Shown: positions 33,101 to 40,796 of the stretch, in pieces
Layout of the letters: each line of letters opens with the position of its first letter
How positions within the stretch are numbered: the stretch's first letter is position 1
Origin: a virus
Virus record (IMG/VR): IMGVR_UViG_3300002052_000007
Location: 1-44,761 of that record
Length of the DNA stretch: 44,761 nucleotides
Direction: 5' to 3' (one strand)
Notes under the pieces: generated by a model
Seen by the model: the letters and a program-made list of their open reading frames with translations, nothing else
The model's database searches: none
What the model was told of the DNA's origin: nothing
Made by a program: the position numbers and the translations under genes

Positions 33101-35618
33101 AAACGTCAAGAAGGACCTTTTGAAAGACCTTGGGGTCCTTGGTAAAGAGGCTGTCATGGATCATGACCTGGCAGCCGGAGCATCTTCTAAGGCAGAAAGG
33201 CTTTACGAGAAGGCTTCTAAGTCGATATACAAAGGGCTTTCTAAGGATGAAGAGCAGCTTTTGAACAGGGCGATTTACCTGAGAAGACAGATCGCTATTT
33301 CAAAATACAGGACAGAGGTTACGCCTGAGACAGAAGCAGAGCTTATGGAGGAGCCAGCAGAGGGAGAGAAATTTATAAAGCATCCACATGGACTGACGGC
33401 AAGAGAGCATGAAGAGTATCTCAAAGATATTCCTGAAGAGATAAATAAACTTGCAGACCTTTACTTCAAGGAGATGGAAAAGGTTCTGGATCAGCTTTTG
33501 GAAGAGGGCCTTATAAATGATACGACACATGACAGTTTAAAAAGCAAGGGCGATTATTCTCCTCGAGTATTCATTCAACACATCGATCCAGAGAGGACAT
33601 ATTCCATAAGCGGAAAGCTGATTACTGTCCCTAGCAGCGGCCTTAAAGCTCTGGATGAGGGAAGCTATCAGGTAATGGAAACAGACTCAAGAAAGCTCCT
33701 CTCACAAGTCATCTCAAGGACTCAGAATGTGATCTTCAGGAATAGGGCGAATGTATCTGCTTACGAGCTGGCAGAACAGATTCCGGAGAACGGTATATTC
33801 AGGCTTGCAAAAGTATCAAAGACGACAAAAGAAGGAAAGCCTGTCTATGCCAAGGCTCCTGCAGGATGGGCGAAGATAAAGGCTATGGTTGACGGAGAAC
33901 CTCAAGAGTTTATGGTGATAGATAAATATGCAAAGGAATGGCTGACGAGGGATCCTTTGATCGATGAGCAGCTCGTCAATATCATAGGTTGGCTTTCAGG
34001 AAGTAAGATACTCAAGCCAATGGCAACAGGTCTTAATCCAGGATTTGCAGTCACAAACCTTCCGAGAGACATCGCGCACATCTGGATCACAACATCTGAA
34101 TACTCATCATTCATGCCTAAGTTTATTCTTCAAATGTCAAGGGACCTTCTGGCAACGGTCGGAGATGCGATGGCCAGAAAGGGAAGGTGGATCGATTATC
34201 TGGATGAAGGCGGTGGAATGTATTTCCTGACTCATCAAGGCAAGACAATAAAGACAAGGAACCCCGCCTTGAGAAAACTTCAGGATGTTCTTTCTTATGT
34301 TGGAGAGACTTCAGAGATATGGACAAGGATAGCACTCAGAGAGAGGGCTTTAAGGCAGGGAAAATCCCCGAAGGAAGCGACATGGACCGCTCGAAATTAT
34401 CTTGATTTCAGCCAAGGTGGAAATGTGTCAAAGGCTTTGGATGCCGGAATCCCCTACCTCAATGCAGGAATCCAGGGAACAAGGGGAATCTTCAGGGCTT
34501 TGGGAGATCGTCCAGCTGATACACTCTGGAAGTTCGCACAGCTTGGCGCTTTGGCAGCTGGTCTTTATCTGGCAAATCATTATGCCCATAGAAAAAATTA
34601 TGCGCGGGTCCCTGACAGGGAGAAAGTCAATAATTTCGTAATCATGACTCCCTACAAGGTCACAGATAAAAACGGAAACGAGAGATGCCTCTACTTCAAG
34701 ATCGCAAAGGACCAGGGACAGAGAATTGTCTGCACAATATTCGAGAATCTTATGAAGAAGTATCTAGGAGAACCTGTTGATGGGGATCAGATAGGTCAAG
34801 CAATACAAGAATTTATTCCGATCATCCCATCGCAGAATCTTCCTCCATCGATCGATGCAATGTTAGGATACTTTGCTAACAAGGACTTTTGGAGGAATGA
34901 GGATATATGGAAAGGGCCTAAAGTAACGCCGAGAGAAGAATACACGGTCTATACACACCCGGGACTTGTTGAGCTAGGCAAGAAGACGGGATTGTCTCCT
35001 GAGAGGATTAAATATGTTCTTCAGCAATTCTTCACCTATGGGAATGTTTATACATCTCTTGTTGGAGCAGGGCTGAACAGTGTAATCGAAGGCCAGCCAG
35101 AAAAAGACAAGAGGAAGATCAAGGCAGAGGTCGTTACGAATCTTCCGATAGTAAGGAGGTTCGCTAAACTTACCCCACCTTATTCTGAGGAGCAGCTTAA
35201 AAAGGTTGAGAAGGCTGCTACAGAGGAATCAACAAGGAGATACAAACAAAGGCGAGAGCTTCAAGAGATGTCAAATGAGTTTTACAGGAAGCTAAAGGAT
35301 GAGAAGGTGACGGATAAAGACCTTCTTAAGAAGATTAAGGTCTTCATAAAAGAACAGCCGAAAGAGGATCAAGACAGGCTTTACCAATGGTTCAGGAAGT
35401 ACGAGCTTGTCTATGACATACCTGATAAATCCTGGTGGTTGGACCTTACAGATATGCCTCCCGAAGCAAGGGCAACAGTATTCTGGACGAAGTACATGGA
35501 GTCTGATAAAGACGAGAGAAAAGACCTTGTGCAGCTGGCAAAGAGGATTCCTGGTGTATGGTCTGATAGATTCTACAAGAGATTCAAAATACTCCTGAAG
35601 AAAAGCAGAGAGGAATAA
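30177..35618 (+). CDS. Giant ejection/polyvalent-type internal protein
   Basis: 1813 aa, GTG start adjoining the upstream stop. An N-terminal helical part has a hydrophobic stretch (LPWWLTGFASPVFVATYEAV). The Pro/Glu-rich middle contains short possible domain modules (GRDFSRNYLIKDLGIPSRIV-like and YKQIVNSEAVKEG). The C-terminal 600 residues look like the large-polyvalent-protein-associated domain LPD38 (NPGFAVTNLPRDIAHIWIT, ARNYLDFSQGGN, GIPYLNAGIQGTRG). Polyvalent proteins are injected with phage or plasmid DNA and often carry anti-host modules. This makes it the best candidate for an entry-time effector. No lytic transglycosylase motif identified. Confidence 0.65.
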   Translation: MFGQEEQSLFTPLAPKGQVPTLEEKAGKEQLFTPLAKKEEVPQIEPEPLEEVEEKAPSFFEKVKGLAGDIGERLITSAKHLGSMPKIMEEEAKKRLREIQEERAAVSPYKAPAMGVPSEALRERLEKEGRLEDIAMYKQARERKEEPSVVEGGLWSRDPKINELSNKLSYILPWWLTGFASPVFVATYEAVRQIPNIALALKEKSEYDPIAQRYLEELGSDEFWGGAAKALSSWAIDKPYRGIVSDPENLRTAARFGEEAIRLIVSGMASGKMTEAFRERNVNTAGRMMRSAGYSEAEIQQVMNDLRAIPLEDFQKEIENMLLLRRGKPIRPTIEPTLPGEQPIVPAVAAEEAIPRAPRRITPPVSRYATEKTVFPPGMTEAEKVAFAYEEATGRAAQETVINVKPQADGSIDVTVKRPVVAPEAPESAKELAMGAFFASREAHPRILYKQIVNSEAVKEGIVTPDELVKYVESRGKEVVDKPVTKPPKKTAALIGFQDPLWQAIADRGGVAPDRDFSRNYLIKDLGIPSRIVRKSGMKMDELSASLSEEMPRIEDSRDLERILLEKKGAPKTPTKKAEREELERRAEEEYEKFKEEEIAGFPPGMEPTTEQVAEQKAIHEKAGKAFQESMDKKYAELTGKKPYIKDGKILGEFWRDPDKEVPQKVLDAAPSYDEFMRIFNKHKDDPEFMKFFRKIKDEDNFSNLIKTWPAKESYGKWMEKARESRSKGYLKQLELFSEQKPEESAELFREEPILREIEKAISEGKDLTETQKGYLEKQGLYEFGPEADVTERVVLPEVKSEAPVKGARVKLARVSIETPTGSMYDMGYVTEDFLDRVTDYAKDLGLQSKVRVMERREGTWPYGSHFAPLEQAKYMQGIIKDVKKVPKKQWQEWEKYSGYPFTKEVRDAIDRIKSKRGLKRRVEIEELRAELQKTDKGKVEWMFIETELKLKDKRKPSFNRAYKAAKRAIVDTSGNVKKDLLKDLGVLGKEAVMDHDLAAGASSKAERLYEKASKSIYKGLSKDEEQLLNRAIYLRRQIAISKYRTEVTPETEAELMEEPAEGEKFIKHPHGLTAREHEEYLKDIPEEINKLADLYFKEMEKVLDQLLEEGLINDTTHDSLKSKGDYSPRVFIQHIDPERTYSISGKLITVPSSGLKALDEGSYQVMETDSRKLLSQVISRTQNVIFRNRANVSAYELAEQIPENGIFRLAKVSKTTKEGKPVYAKAPAGWAKIKAMVDGEPQEFMVIDKYAKEWLTRDPLIDEQLVNIIGWLSGSKILKPMATGLNPGFAVTNLPRDIAHIWITTSEYSSFMPKFILQMSRDLLATVGDAMARKGRWIDYLDEGGGMYFLTHQGKTIKTRNPALRKLQDVLSYVGETSEIWTRIALRERALRQGKSPKEATWTARNYLDFSQGGNVSKALDAGIPYLNAGIQGTRGIFRALGDRPADTLWKFAQLGALAAGLYLANHYAHRKNYARVPDREKVNNFVIMTPYKVTDKNGNERCLYFKIAKDQGQRIVCTIFENLMKKYLGEPVDGDQIGQAIQEFIPIIPSQNLPPSIDAMLGYFANKDFWRNEDIWKGPKVTPREEYTVYTHPGLVELGKKTGLSPERIKYVLQQFFTYGNVYTSLVGAGLNSVIEGQPEKDKRKIKAEVVTNLPIVRRFAKLTPPYSEEQLKKVEKAATEESTRRYKQRRELQEMSNEFYRKLKDEKVTDKDLLKKIKVFIKEQPKEDQDRLYQWFRKYELVYDIPDKSWWLDLTDMPPEARATVFWTKYMESDKDERKDLVQLAKRIPGVWSDRFYKRFKILLKKSREE

Positions 35619-36199
35619 TGCCAAGGCCATACAGGGTTTTGATTGATCCAGGACACGGAGGAAAGGATCCTGGCGCTTTGAACAAAAAGCTAGGCATCAA
35701 AGAGAAGGACATTGTTCTATCAATCGGAAACATTATGCAGAGTTTTGTTATCAGAAATGACTACCTGTTCAAGCCTTACATGACGAGAGAAGAAGACGTT
35801 TTCATATCTCTAAAGGAACGCTGTGAGATGGCAAAGTATTTGAGGGTTAATGTTTTCTTGAGCATACATACAAACGCAAGGCCAATGAAGGGAAAGTACG
35901 GAATAGAGATAGAGGCATGGTGTTTCCCGGGATCAAAGAAAGGAAGAGGGTTTGCACAAACATTGATAGATTATCTTAAGATCAGCCTTACGGAAATGAT
36001 ACCGTTTTATGACAGAGGAGTAAAAGAAAAGGCTTTTTATGTTTTGAAACACACTCCAATGACAGCCGCGCTTGTTGAGTTAGGATTTATATCTGACAAC
36101 GAGGAGGCTTTGTTTTTGGATGATAGGGATACTCAAAATAAAATGGCCATTGCCCTGGCCGATGGCTGCGAATACTTCCTTGAGGGAGGAGAGATATGA
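35618..36199 (+). CDS. N-acetylmuramoyl-L-alanine amidase endolysin
   Basis: 193 aa, Amidase_3 fold. Zinc ligands and catalytic Glu are visible: DPGHGG (H13), Glu29 in the KEKDI segment, LSIHTNA (H84), and VELGFISD (E154). It cleaves the amide bond between N-acetylmuramic acid and L-alanine in peptidoglycan. No cell-wall-binding domain, so the length is the bare catalytic domain. Its start overlaps the preceding stop; the holin-like gene follows with an ATGA overlap. Confidence 0.9.
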   Translation: MPRPYRVLIDPGHGGKDPGALNKKLGIKEKDIVLSIGNIMQSFVIRNDYLFKPYMTREEDVFISLKERCEMAKYLRVNVFLSIHTNARPMKGKYGIEIEAWCFPGSKKGRGFAQTLIDYLKISLTEMIPFYDRGVKEKAFYVLKHTPMTAALVELGFISDNEEALFLDDRDTQNKMAIALADGCEYFLEGGEI

Positions 36200-36405
36200 A
36201 CGATAACAACAACAAGAAAAGTTGGAGAAGGCTGACGATCGGATTCATTTGGTATCTGTCTTTTATGGGAGGATTCTTCTATCTGGCAGCACATGGGCAT
36301 ACGATAGAGTTGATCCAGCTATTCGTCTTTGTTCTGACGCTTGGCAGCCTTTTCTTCGGTGGATTCATCACAGCCACAGACATCCTTGAAAGGTTGAAGA
36401 AATGA
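36196..36405 (+). CDS. Holin-like two-span membrane protein
   Basis: 69 aa with two hydrophobic helices (about 15-33 and 42-60), a short charged N-terminus, ATGA overlap with the amidase and with the spanin-like gene. The context amidase-holin-spanin is the classic lysis cassette. Family not identified. Confidence 0.65.
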   Translation: MNDNNNKKSWRRLTIGFIWYLSFMGGFFYLAAHGHTIELIQLFVFVLTLGSLFFGGFITATDILERLKK

Positions 36406-37007
36406 AGTTTCTGGACAAGATAAAAATTCCTTTGATTGTAGGAGGGCTTGCCGTAGTCCTTCTGATCGTCATCCAGATAAGGAGCTGCATAAATGAGAAC
36501 AGAGTTAGAGAGTCTTCAGTCATACAAGGACAGTATGAGGCATATAAGGAGGAGGTCGAGAAAGAAAAAGAAGGTCTCTTCAAAGAGAAAGAGGATGTGG
36601 AGAGACAGGTCAAGAACCTGAAAGCTGCCATATCAGAGCTTACAGAAAAGACAGAGAAGTACAGGGAAGAGATCAAGATCAAGGACAGCGAACTTGAAGA
36701 GCTGAAGGGCCAATTCTCCCTGATCGATGACGAGACACAGCTTGATAAGGCTTTGAAGGGATGGGAGGCTGCCGAAGCTAAGGCTGTAGGATGGGAGAGG
36801 GCATTTAATCTGAAGGATGATTATTGCAAGAAGCTGGAAGCACAGCTCGAGATGAAAGACAATCTTCTCAAAATAGCCGAGAGTGTCATCTATGCAAAGG
36901 ACAAAGAGATAAGGGGGATGAAGATCAGCAAGACAATAGAGAGGGTTATTACATGGCCCATTGCTGGATATGGAGTATTCAAAGTCTTCCAGGGAGCTTT
37001 GAAATGA
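36402..37007 (+). CDS. Spanin-like membrane-anchored coiled-coil protein
   Basis: 201 aa. An N-terminal transmembrane helix (9-27) is followed by a long charged coiled coil (about 40-170) and a C-terminal hydrophobic segment (ITWPIAGYGVFKVFQG). That architecture is like inner-membrane spanins (Rz), which bridge to the outer membrane in Gram-negative hosts. No embedded or separate lipoprotein Rz1 is obvious, so the spanin call is tentative; it would imply a diderm host. Confidence 0.55.
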   Translation: MKFLDKIKIPLIVGGLAVVLLIVIQIRSCINENRVRESSVIQGQYEAYKEEVEKEKEGLFKEKEDVERQVKNLKAAISELTEKTEKYREEIKIKDSELEELKGQFSLIDDETQLDKALKGWEAAEAKAVGWERAFNLKDDYCKKLEAQLEMKDNLLKIAESVIYAKDKEIRGMKISKTIERVITWPIAGYGVFKVFQGALK

Positions 37008-37288
37008 ATCTAAGCGGAATTGGAACAGAAGGAGTAATTGCTGTTGTTCTTTATATCATAGTAAAAGATGGATTAATTCCTCTAATCAAAAAGATGAACG
37101 GAAGGAATAAGATTGGCCTTGAGAAGTTTTACCAGGAGTGGAATGATTTCAAGTTAGAGACTTTTCAAAATTACAAAAATGAGGTCAAAGAAAGGTGCGA
37201 CAAGAGAGGTGGTGCTTCAAGAACAAAGAGACGGGGCAGAGGATTTGTGCGGATACAAAGGAGAGGGCCGTCGCTGCCATGCACTTGA
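37004..37288 (+). CDS. Small membrane protein, end of late operon
   Basis: 94 aa starting at the ATGA overlap at 37004. One transmembrane helix near the N-terminus (EGVIAVVLYIIVKDGLIPLI), a helical middle and an Arg/Gly-rich tail. The tail (last 27 residues) looks out of frame because a convincing small protein is encoded in another frame over the same bases (37195-37335). It could be a frameshifted gene or two overlapping genes. Confidence 0.55.
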   Translation: MNLSGIGTEGVIAVVLYIIVKDGLIPLIKKMNGRNKIGLEKFYQEWNDFKLETFQNYKNEVKERCDKRGGASRTKRRGRGFVRIQRRGPSLPCT

Positions 37289-37335
37289 GGTATCATGTTG
37301 AGGGTGGTGGGAAGGTTACAAGAGCCAAGAAGTGA
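37195..37335 (+). CDS. Small Cys-containing protein overlapping end of preceding gene
   Basis: 46 aa from a GTG at 37195: begins (M)RQERWCFKNKETGQRICADT and continues KERAVAAMHLRYHVEGGGK. It overlaps 37004-37288 in another frame and has a GAGG about 10 bases upstream. WCFKNKETGQRIC looks like a beta-hairpin with Cys pair, common in very small phage proteins. It ends 4 bp before the convergent gene. Confidence 0.45.
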   Translation: MRQERWCFKNKETGQRICADTKERAVAAMHLRYHVEGGGKVTRAKK

Positions 37336-37339
37336 AGCG

Positions 37340-37543
37340 TTACTTATTTTTAGATATCGGCTGCCGGGAGCTCGCGTCCGGACGTCTCTTTTTAGTAACG
37401 TATGCTTTATAGGCTCTGTAATGGGCCTGCTTACAAGCCGGAGAACAAAAACCGTCTCTGCCCTTGGGGACATGAGCCCTATATGGCTTACTACACCATC
37501 GACAATGTTTAAGCGTTTTCCAGTTGGCCCACCATTCAGTCAT
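37340..37543 (-). CDS. Small treble-clef zinc-finger protein
   Basis: 67 aa from the ATG at 37543, chosen over an upstream GTG because GGAG lies at good SD distance. CRWC and CSPACKQ form the classic four-Cys pattern of small phage treble-clef fingers (H-C-x2-C ... F-C-S-x-A-C). The C-terminus is basic (KKRRPDASSRQ). Convergent with the late operon. Probably nucleic-acid binding. Confidence 0.7.
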   Translation of the reverse strand: MTEWWANWKTLKHCRWCSKPYRAHVPKGRDGFCSPACKQAHYRAYKAYVTKKRRPDASSRQPISKNK

Positions 37544-37604
37544 GTTACTGATCTCCACGATCGTGAAATTCCGGGAGAAAGTTGCCCTGGAATTGAGTAA
37601 CGCA

Positions 37605-38036
37605 TCATCCCTCCAACCTGTAAAACTTTCCTCTTATGATCTTACCGCAGTCTTTCAATCCATCATCTGTCAGTTTCTTTATATGAATCTCCCCCGGCTT
37701 CTTCTTCTGCCATAGCTCTACCTTACAGAAATTAAAATTCCAGGGAACTTTTTGCATCTCTTTCTCCCTTTTGGTGACAGCGCTATGCTCTGTGGCCTGG
37801 ATATATACTGGCTTGTGGAAGGGTAGAATCACGATAAGATCGATGCAGCCGAATATGTCATTGCGCTGAGAAACCCAAACATCTTTTAATTCGCCCGTCT
37901 TTTTATCCCTGACTTTTATCAGCTTTGCCGCTGTCTTTTGATTATGAATAGAGGCATCGGGATGATGATCCTTGATCCACTTTTCACACCAATTCTGAAA
38001 CTCGTTACCCTTGCGGCGAGTGGATTTTTTCTTCAT
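37605..38036 (-). CDS. Holliday-junction-resolvase-like PD-(D/E)xK nuclease
   Basis: 143 aa from the ATG at 38036 with SD AGGAAAAGG; a further-upstream ATG lacks an SD. RKGNEFQNWCEKW supplies the first Glu, NDIFGCIDLIVI the catalytic Asp, and VYIQATEH the third strand (Gln/Thr in place of the usual ExK Lys). This layout is that of Hjc-like resolvases used by phages and archaeal viruses to clear branched DNA before packaging. The substituted third motif means activity is not certain. Confidence 0.65.
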   Translation of the reverse strand: MKKKSTRRKGNEFQNWCEKWIKDHHPDASIHNQKTAAKLIKVRDKKTGELKDVWVSQRNDIFGCIDLIVILPFHKPVYIQATEHSAVTKREKEMQKVPWNFNFCKVELWQKKKPGEIHIKKLTDDGLKDCGKIIRGKFYRLEG

Positions 38037-38208
38037 ACCTTTTCCTGTCATAGCATAAAAAAGCTGTTAAACCCGGGACATTGTATTGAGGATTATTGCA
38101 GACTTTAAATATAGGACAGGTCTTACAAAGGGGATGATAACCATATTCTTTCTTCCGATATGATTTAAGTTTTTTAGCCAACAAAACTCTGAGAGGAACA
38201 TGTTTCAA
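38005..38208 (-). CDS. Small Cys-rich protein upstream of the nuclease
   Basis: 67 aa with C-x2-C-x6-C (CKTCPIFKVC) and a further Cys (LCYD). Basic N-terminus. It overlaps the nuclease gene by 32 nt. The iron-sulfur or zinc-like Cys spacing is suggestive only. Function unknown. Confidence 0.6.
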   Translation of the reverse strand: MKHVPLRVLLAKKLKSYRKKEYGYHPLCKTCPIFKVCNNPQYNVPGLTAFLCYDRKRYEEKIHSPQG

Positions 38209-38209
38209 T

Positions 38210-38449
38210 CTAGTGATCCTTGCCTAAGAACCTCTTAAGCTCCTCTGTTTCTTTCTCCCATTGCTTCTTCTTTCCCATTAGAAGGGCGAATAGATTCTTG
38301 CCCAATTCCATTATATGTTTAAGGACAAGCTGCCTTATTTGTTCGGGAGTCTTTCCCTCAACATCTTTCCTCATAAAGTTGAACGCTAAAGCTCCCGATA
38401 CGTTATTCTCAGACTTGCCTAGCTCTTTGACTTTAATTGTATCGGCCAT
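38210..38449 (-). CDS. Small helical protein
   Basis: 79 aa, SD GAGGTG. Helical and charged, ending KETEELKRFLGKDH. No motif recognised. Confidence 0.6.
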   Translation of the reverse strand: MADTIKVKELGKSENNVSGALAFNFMRKDVEGKTPEQIRQLVLKHIMELGKNLFALLMGKKKQWEKETEELKRFLGKDH

Positions 38450-38452
38450 AAT

Positions 38453-38815
38453 TCACCTCAAGATTGCATTGAAGTTATCTTTAACCGCCATAACTCTAAA
38501 GACAGTAAAGACGACAACTGTTATGACTCCCAGGACTTTGTTCTTTTTGTAAACAAAGTCGAAAAATCTATCTGCCAGGTAAAGCTCTAATGTTTTGATT
38601 CCACAGAATAAAGAAGGCGATCTCCAATATAGGTTCGTTATTTTGTTTAGCTCTTTGAATCTTAGGTCCTGGCTTACCGAGAATGTCGTCCAGTAATCCA
38701 GGCAAGCGGCAGCGGTATAAGAAAGTCTCAGGGCCTTGAACCCTGGATCCTCATAGGGATAGAGGTGAAAGGAGATGACGAGAGTTACCGCTGCCACTAA
38801 GCCTAGATTCCTCAT
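38453..38815 (-). CDS. Membrane protein with signal-like start
   Basis: 120 aa. Hydrophobic N-terminus (residues 3-18), a central segment with conserved-looking aromatic/Cys residues (AAACLDYWTTFSVSQD) and a C-terminal transmembrane helix (about 93-112). Start overlaps the upstream stop by 1 nt. Unknown; with the next gene it forms a membrane-protein pair inside a replication operon. Confidence 0.6.
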   Translation of the reverse strand: MRNLGLVAAVTLVISFHLYPYEDPGFKALRLSYTAAACLDYWTTFSVSQDLRFKELNKITNLYWRSPSLFCGIKTLELYLADRFFDFVYKKNKVLGVITVVVFTVFRVMAVKDNFNAILR

Positions 38816-39159
38816 TATGTTTCTTTTTTGGGGAACAGATAGATTCCGTTAGCTGCAAGTGTGACAAGGACAGTCAGGATCAATGCTCTCCACCATAGAA
38901 ATCCTAGTCCAAATTCATATACGAGGACTGCCGCAGCCGAAACGAAAACGGATAGAACTCGAACAGCAATGCCCTGCATTTTGAAAAAGGTTTTGATCAC
39001 TTGGACGATTCCTAAAACGGAAAGACCACCGATTCCTGTCATGAAGATGACAGATGCAGCATTGAGATAAGACTGAATGTCAATCTCAACATCTTGAGCA
39101 AGAGCGACAAGAGGAACGATAAGAAGCAACATAACGAAGAACATAAAAAACTTTTTCAT
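38815..39159 (-). CDS. Membrane protein with Sec-type signal peptide
   Basis: 114 aa from the ATG at 39159, chosen because SD AAAGGAGG precedes it and the sequence then opens with a perfect signal peptide (MKKFFMFFVMLLLIVPLVALAQD). Three transmembrane helices follow (about 34-54, 66-82, 88-108). Holin-like in size and topology, but a signal peptide plus three spans is unusual. Might act in the envelope, for example in superinfection control. Confidence 0.6.
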   Translation of the reverse strand: MKKFFMFFVMLLLIVPLVALAQDVEIDIQSYLNAASVIFMTGIGGLSVLGIVQVIKTFFKMQGIAVRVLSVFVSAAAVLVYEFGLGFLWWRALILTVLVTLAANGIYLFPKKET

Positions 39160-39232
39160 TTTTACCTCCTTTGATTCTTTTGTAAATTGAATATATGTAA
39201 ACCACTTCCTCCACTCCTCTTTCGTTAGTTTT

Positions 39233-39562
39233 TCACTCATCATCTCTCTCCTTTTCCTCTACATGTCCCGACTCATAAACATCCGCTATCATCATGGCAA
39301 AGTTGGCAACATCAGCACATTCTTTTATAACCTTTACTTTCGTTTCCTTAAACTCAATAGCCTTAAAAAGCTCCGCAATTTCTTCATTCAACCTTCCGAG
39401 CAACCAAAAGACACCCTCTTTTTTCCATCCAGGTCTGTCTAAATGTTTATTAAGTGCTGATTTCATCTGTTCTGCAAACCAGTTGACTGTTCGTTCTATC
39501 ATTTCCTTTTGATATGTTTGCCTTGCTATTTCAGTGTATTTTTTTATTTGTTCTTTTCGCAT
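39233..39562 (-). CDS. MazG-like NTP pyrophosphohydrolase
   Basis: 109 aa. RLNEEIAELFKAIE (E60, E61, E64) and KECADVANFAMMIAD (E81, D84) form the paired EExxE...ExxD metal site of MazG-like all-alpha NTP pyrophosphatases. Phage MazG homologs hydrolyse non-canonical NTPs or alarmones and may tune host metabolism. Start overlaps the upstream 59-aa gene. Substrate not predictable from sequence. Confidence 0.75.
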   Translation of the reverse strand: MRKEQIKKYTEIARQTYQKEMIERTVNWFAEQMKSALNKHLDRPGWKKEGVFWLLGRLNEEIAELFKAIEFKETKVKVIKECADVANFAMMIADVYESGHVEEKERDDE

Positions 39563-39723
39563 CGCTTATTTCCTAAGATAGAATCGGGAGTATCTTCATC
39601 CATATTCCAATCCTCTTCTTTAACCAACTCACAGACATGGTTGCACTCACGACAGCGAGTCACCACTTCCCTCCCATATCGCCAGAAGAACCACTTGGCA
39701 CCGCAACAGTCAGAGACTCTCAT
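39544..39723 (-). CDS. Small zinc-ribbon protein, 59 aa
   Basis: Begins MRVSDCCGAKWFFWRYGREV and has CCGA plus CRECNHVC, a four- or five-Cys zinc ribbon. The ATG overlaps the TGA of the loader-like gene (ATGA) and its end overlaps the MazG-like gene, so it sits tightly in the operon. Small zinc ribbons with a CCGA start are frequent in phage replication modules. Function unknown. Confidence 0.7.
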   Translation of the reverse strand: MRVSDCCGAKWFFWRYGREVVTRCRECNHVCELVKEEDWNMDEDTPDSILGNKRCEKNK

Positions 39724-40229
39724 TTCTTACTCTCCAAAAGTTTGCCCTTGTCTTCTGTCAGCCTTTTCTTATCCTGCTCTTCAGCCATCATCATCTTGTA
39801 AACACCTATGAAGTGATGCCTGTCAAAAGTATTGTTAGGGTCTGTTTCTCCGAAGTCTCTCCAACTTCCAAAGGCAATCTCTATCGCCCTGTTCAGGGTT
39901 TCATTTTCAGAAGGGTAGGAAGAATTAAAGGCCAACCTACAGGCTTCGTTCCAGAGCTCCAAGCCCTCAAGATCATGCTTGTTCTCGTCAATTCCAAGAT
40001 ATGCAAGGAAGTCCGCGGGAAGAGGAAAGGCATGGATCCTTTTTGTGAAAGCTATCTTTTCTGCAGCGTCTTCAATGTCCTCTATGCAGAAAGGCTCGAG
40101 AATCTTTTCATAGAATCTAACTTTCCTAGAAGAGATCGGCTTCTCCGGACAGAAAGTTTCCTGCAGCATCGCCATTACTACAGCAAAGCGTTCAGAACGG
40201 GTCGGAGTTTTCTTCTCTTCTCTTTTCAT
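39720..40229 (-). CDS. Phage replication/helicase-loader-like protein
   Basis: 169 aa from the ATG at 40229 (SD AGGA). Helical, with FYEKILEPFCIEDIEDAAEK and HAFPLPADFLAYLG as landmarks; this resembles the DUF6475-type proteins found beside phage replisome organisers. In that position such proteins are thought to help load host DnaB. Overlaps the organiser gene by 38 nt. The role is inferred from neighbours. Confidence 0.6.
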   Translation of the reverse strand: MKREEKKTPTRSERFAVVMAMLQETFCPEKPISSRKVRFYEKILEPFCIEDIEDAAEKIAFTKRIHAFPLPADFLAYLGIDENKHDLEGLELWNEACRLAFNSSYPSENETLNRAIEIAFGSWRDFGETDPNNTFDRHHFIGVYKMMMAEEQDKKRLTEDKGKLLESKK

Positions 40230-40785
40230 CAAGCCATCCTTTGATGCCATTAAAATTATCTTTCTTTGCCTTCAACCATAGCTGATCAAACTTCTCCCTC
40301 AGCTTCGCCATGCTGAGAATGTTTGACTTCCAAAAGGAATCAAACTGAGAGAAGTCGATCATAGCCTTAATCTCTTCTGCGGTCCGACCATCCCTCTCCC
40401 TCATCAAGCGACAGGAATTGATCCAATCGCCCCTCCGCTTCAACGTCAGGTTCTTTACGATGGAGCTATTAGGATTGTTCTCGATCATTAGCTTCACAAG
40501 GTATTCTGTCAGCTCGACATCAATACTATTTTCTTCATGTTTGTTTGCAGGAATAGGTTCAATGACCTTTGTGTCATCATTGTCGATCGGCTCTTCTCTT
40601 TTTGATTCAACAATCTTTATGGACTTAAGTACCTCGGCCCTCTCAGATTCGATCTCTAGGATTTTCTCTTTAGCCTTTTCTATCTTATTCTTCTCGTTTG
40701 TGATCTCGTTATTTAGCTTCGTCAGGTGGGTGTGGAGGGTGTTGTAAACCGTATCCATCTCACCGAAAAGATTTTGTTCATCCAT
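40192..40785 (-). CDS. Replisome organiser-like replication protein with SSB-like C-terminal tip
   Basis: 197 aa. N-terminal coiled coil (10-60), acidic linker, then a C-terminal helical domain. The FWKSNILSMAKLREKFDQLW segment is a hallmark of the C-terminal part of phage replication initiators and organisers. The protein ends NSDPF, the same tip as the SSB encoded next to it (DDPF). No N-terminal winged helix is visible, so origin binding is unproven. SD AAGGAG. Confidence 0.65.
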   Translation of the reverse strand: MDEQNLFGEMDTVYNTLHTHLTKLNNEITNEKNKIEKAKEKILEIESERAEVLKSIKIVESKREEPIDNDDTKVIEPIPANKHEENSIDVELTEYLVKLMIENNPNSSIVKNLTLKRRGDWINSCRLMRERDGRTAEEIKAMIDFSQFDSFWKSNILSMAKLREKFDQLWLKAKKDNFNGIKGWLDEKRREENSDPF

Positions 40786-40796
40786 GATTTATCTCC

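Noticed and set aside
39160-39243. N-terminal extension of the three-span membrane protein
   Set aside because: The strong SD and signal peptide begin at 39159; the extension has no SD of its own and lies before the signal.
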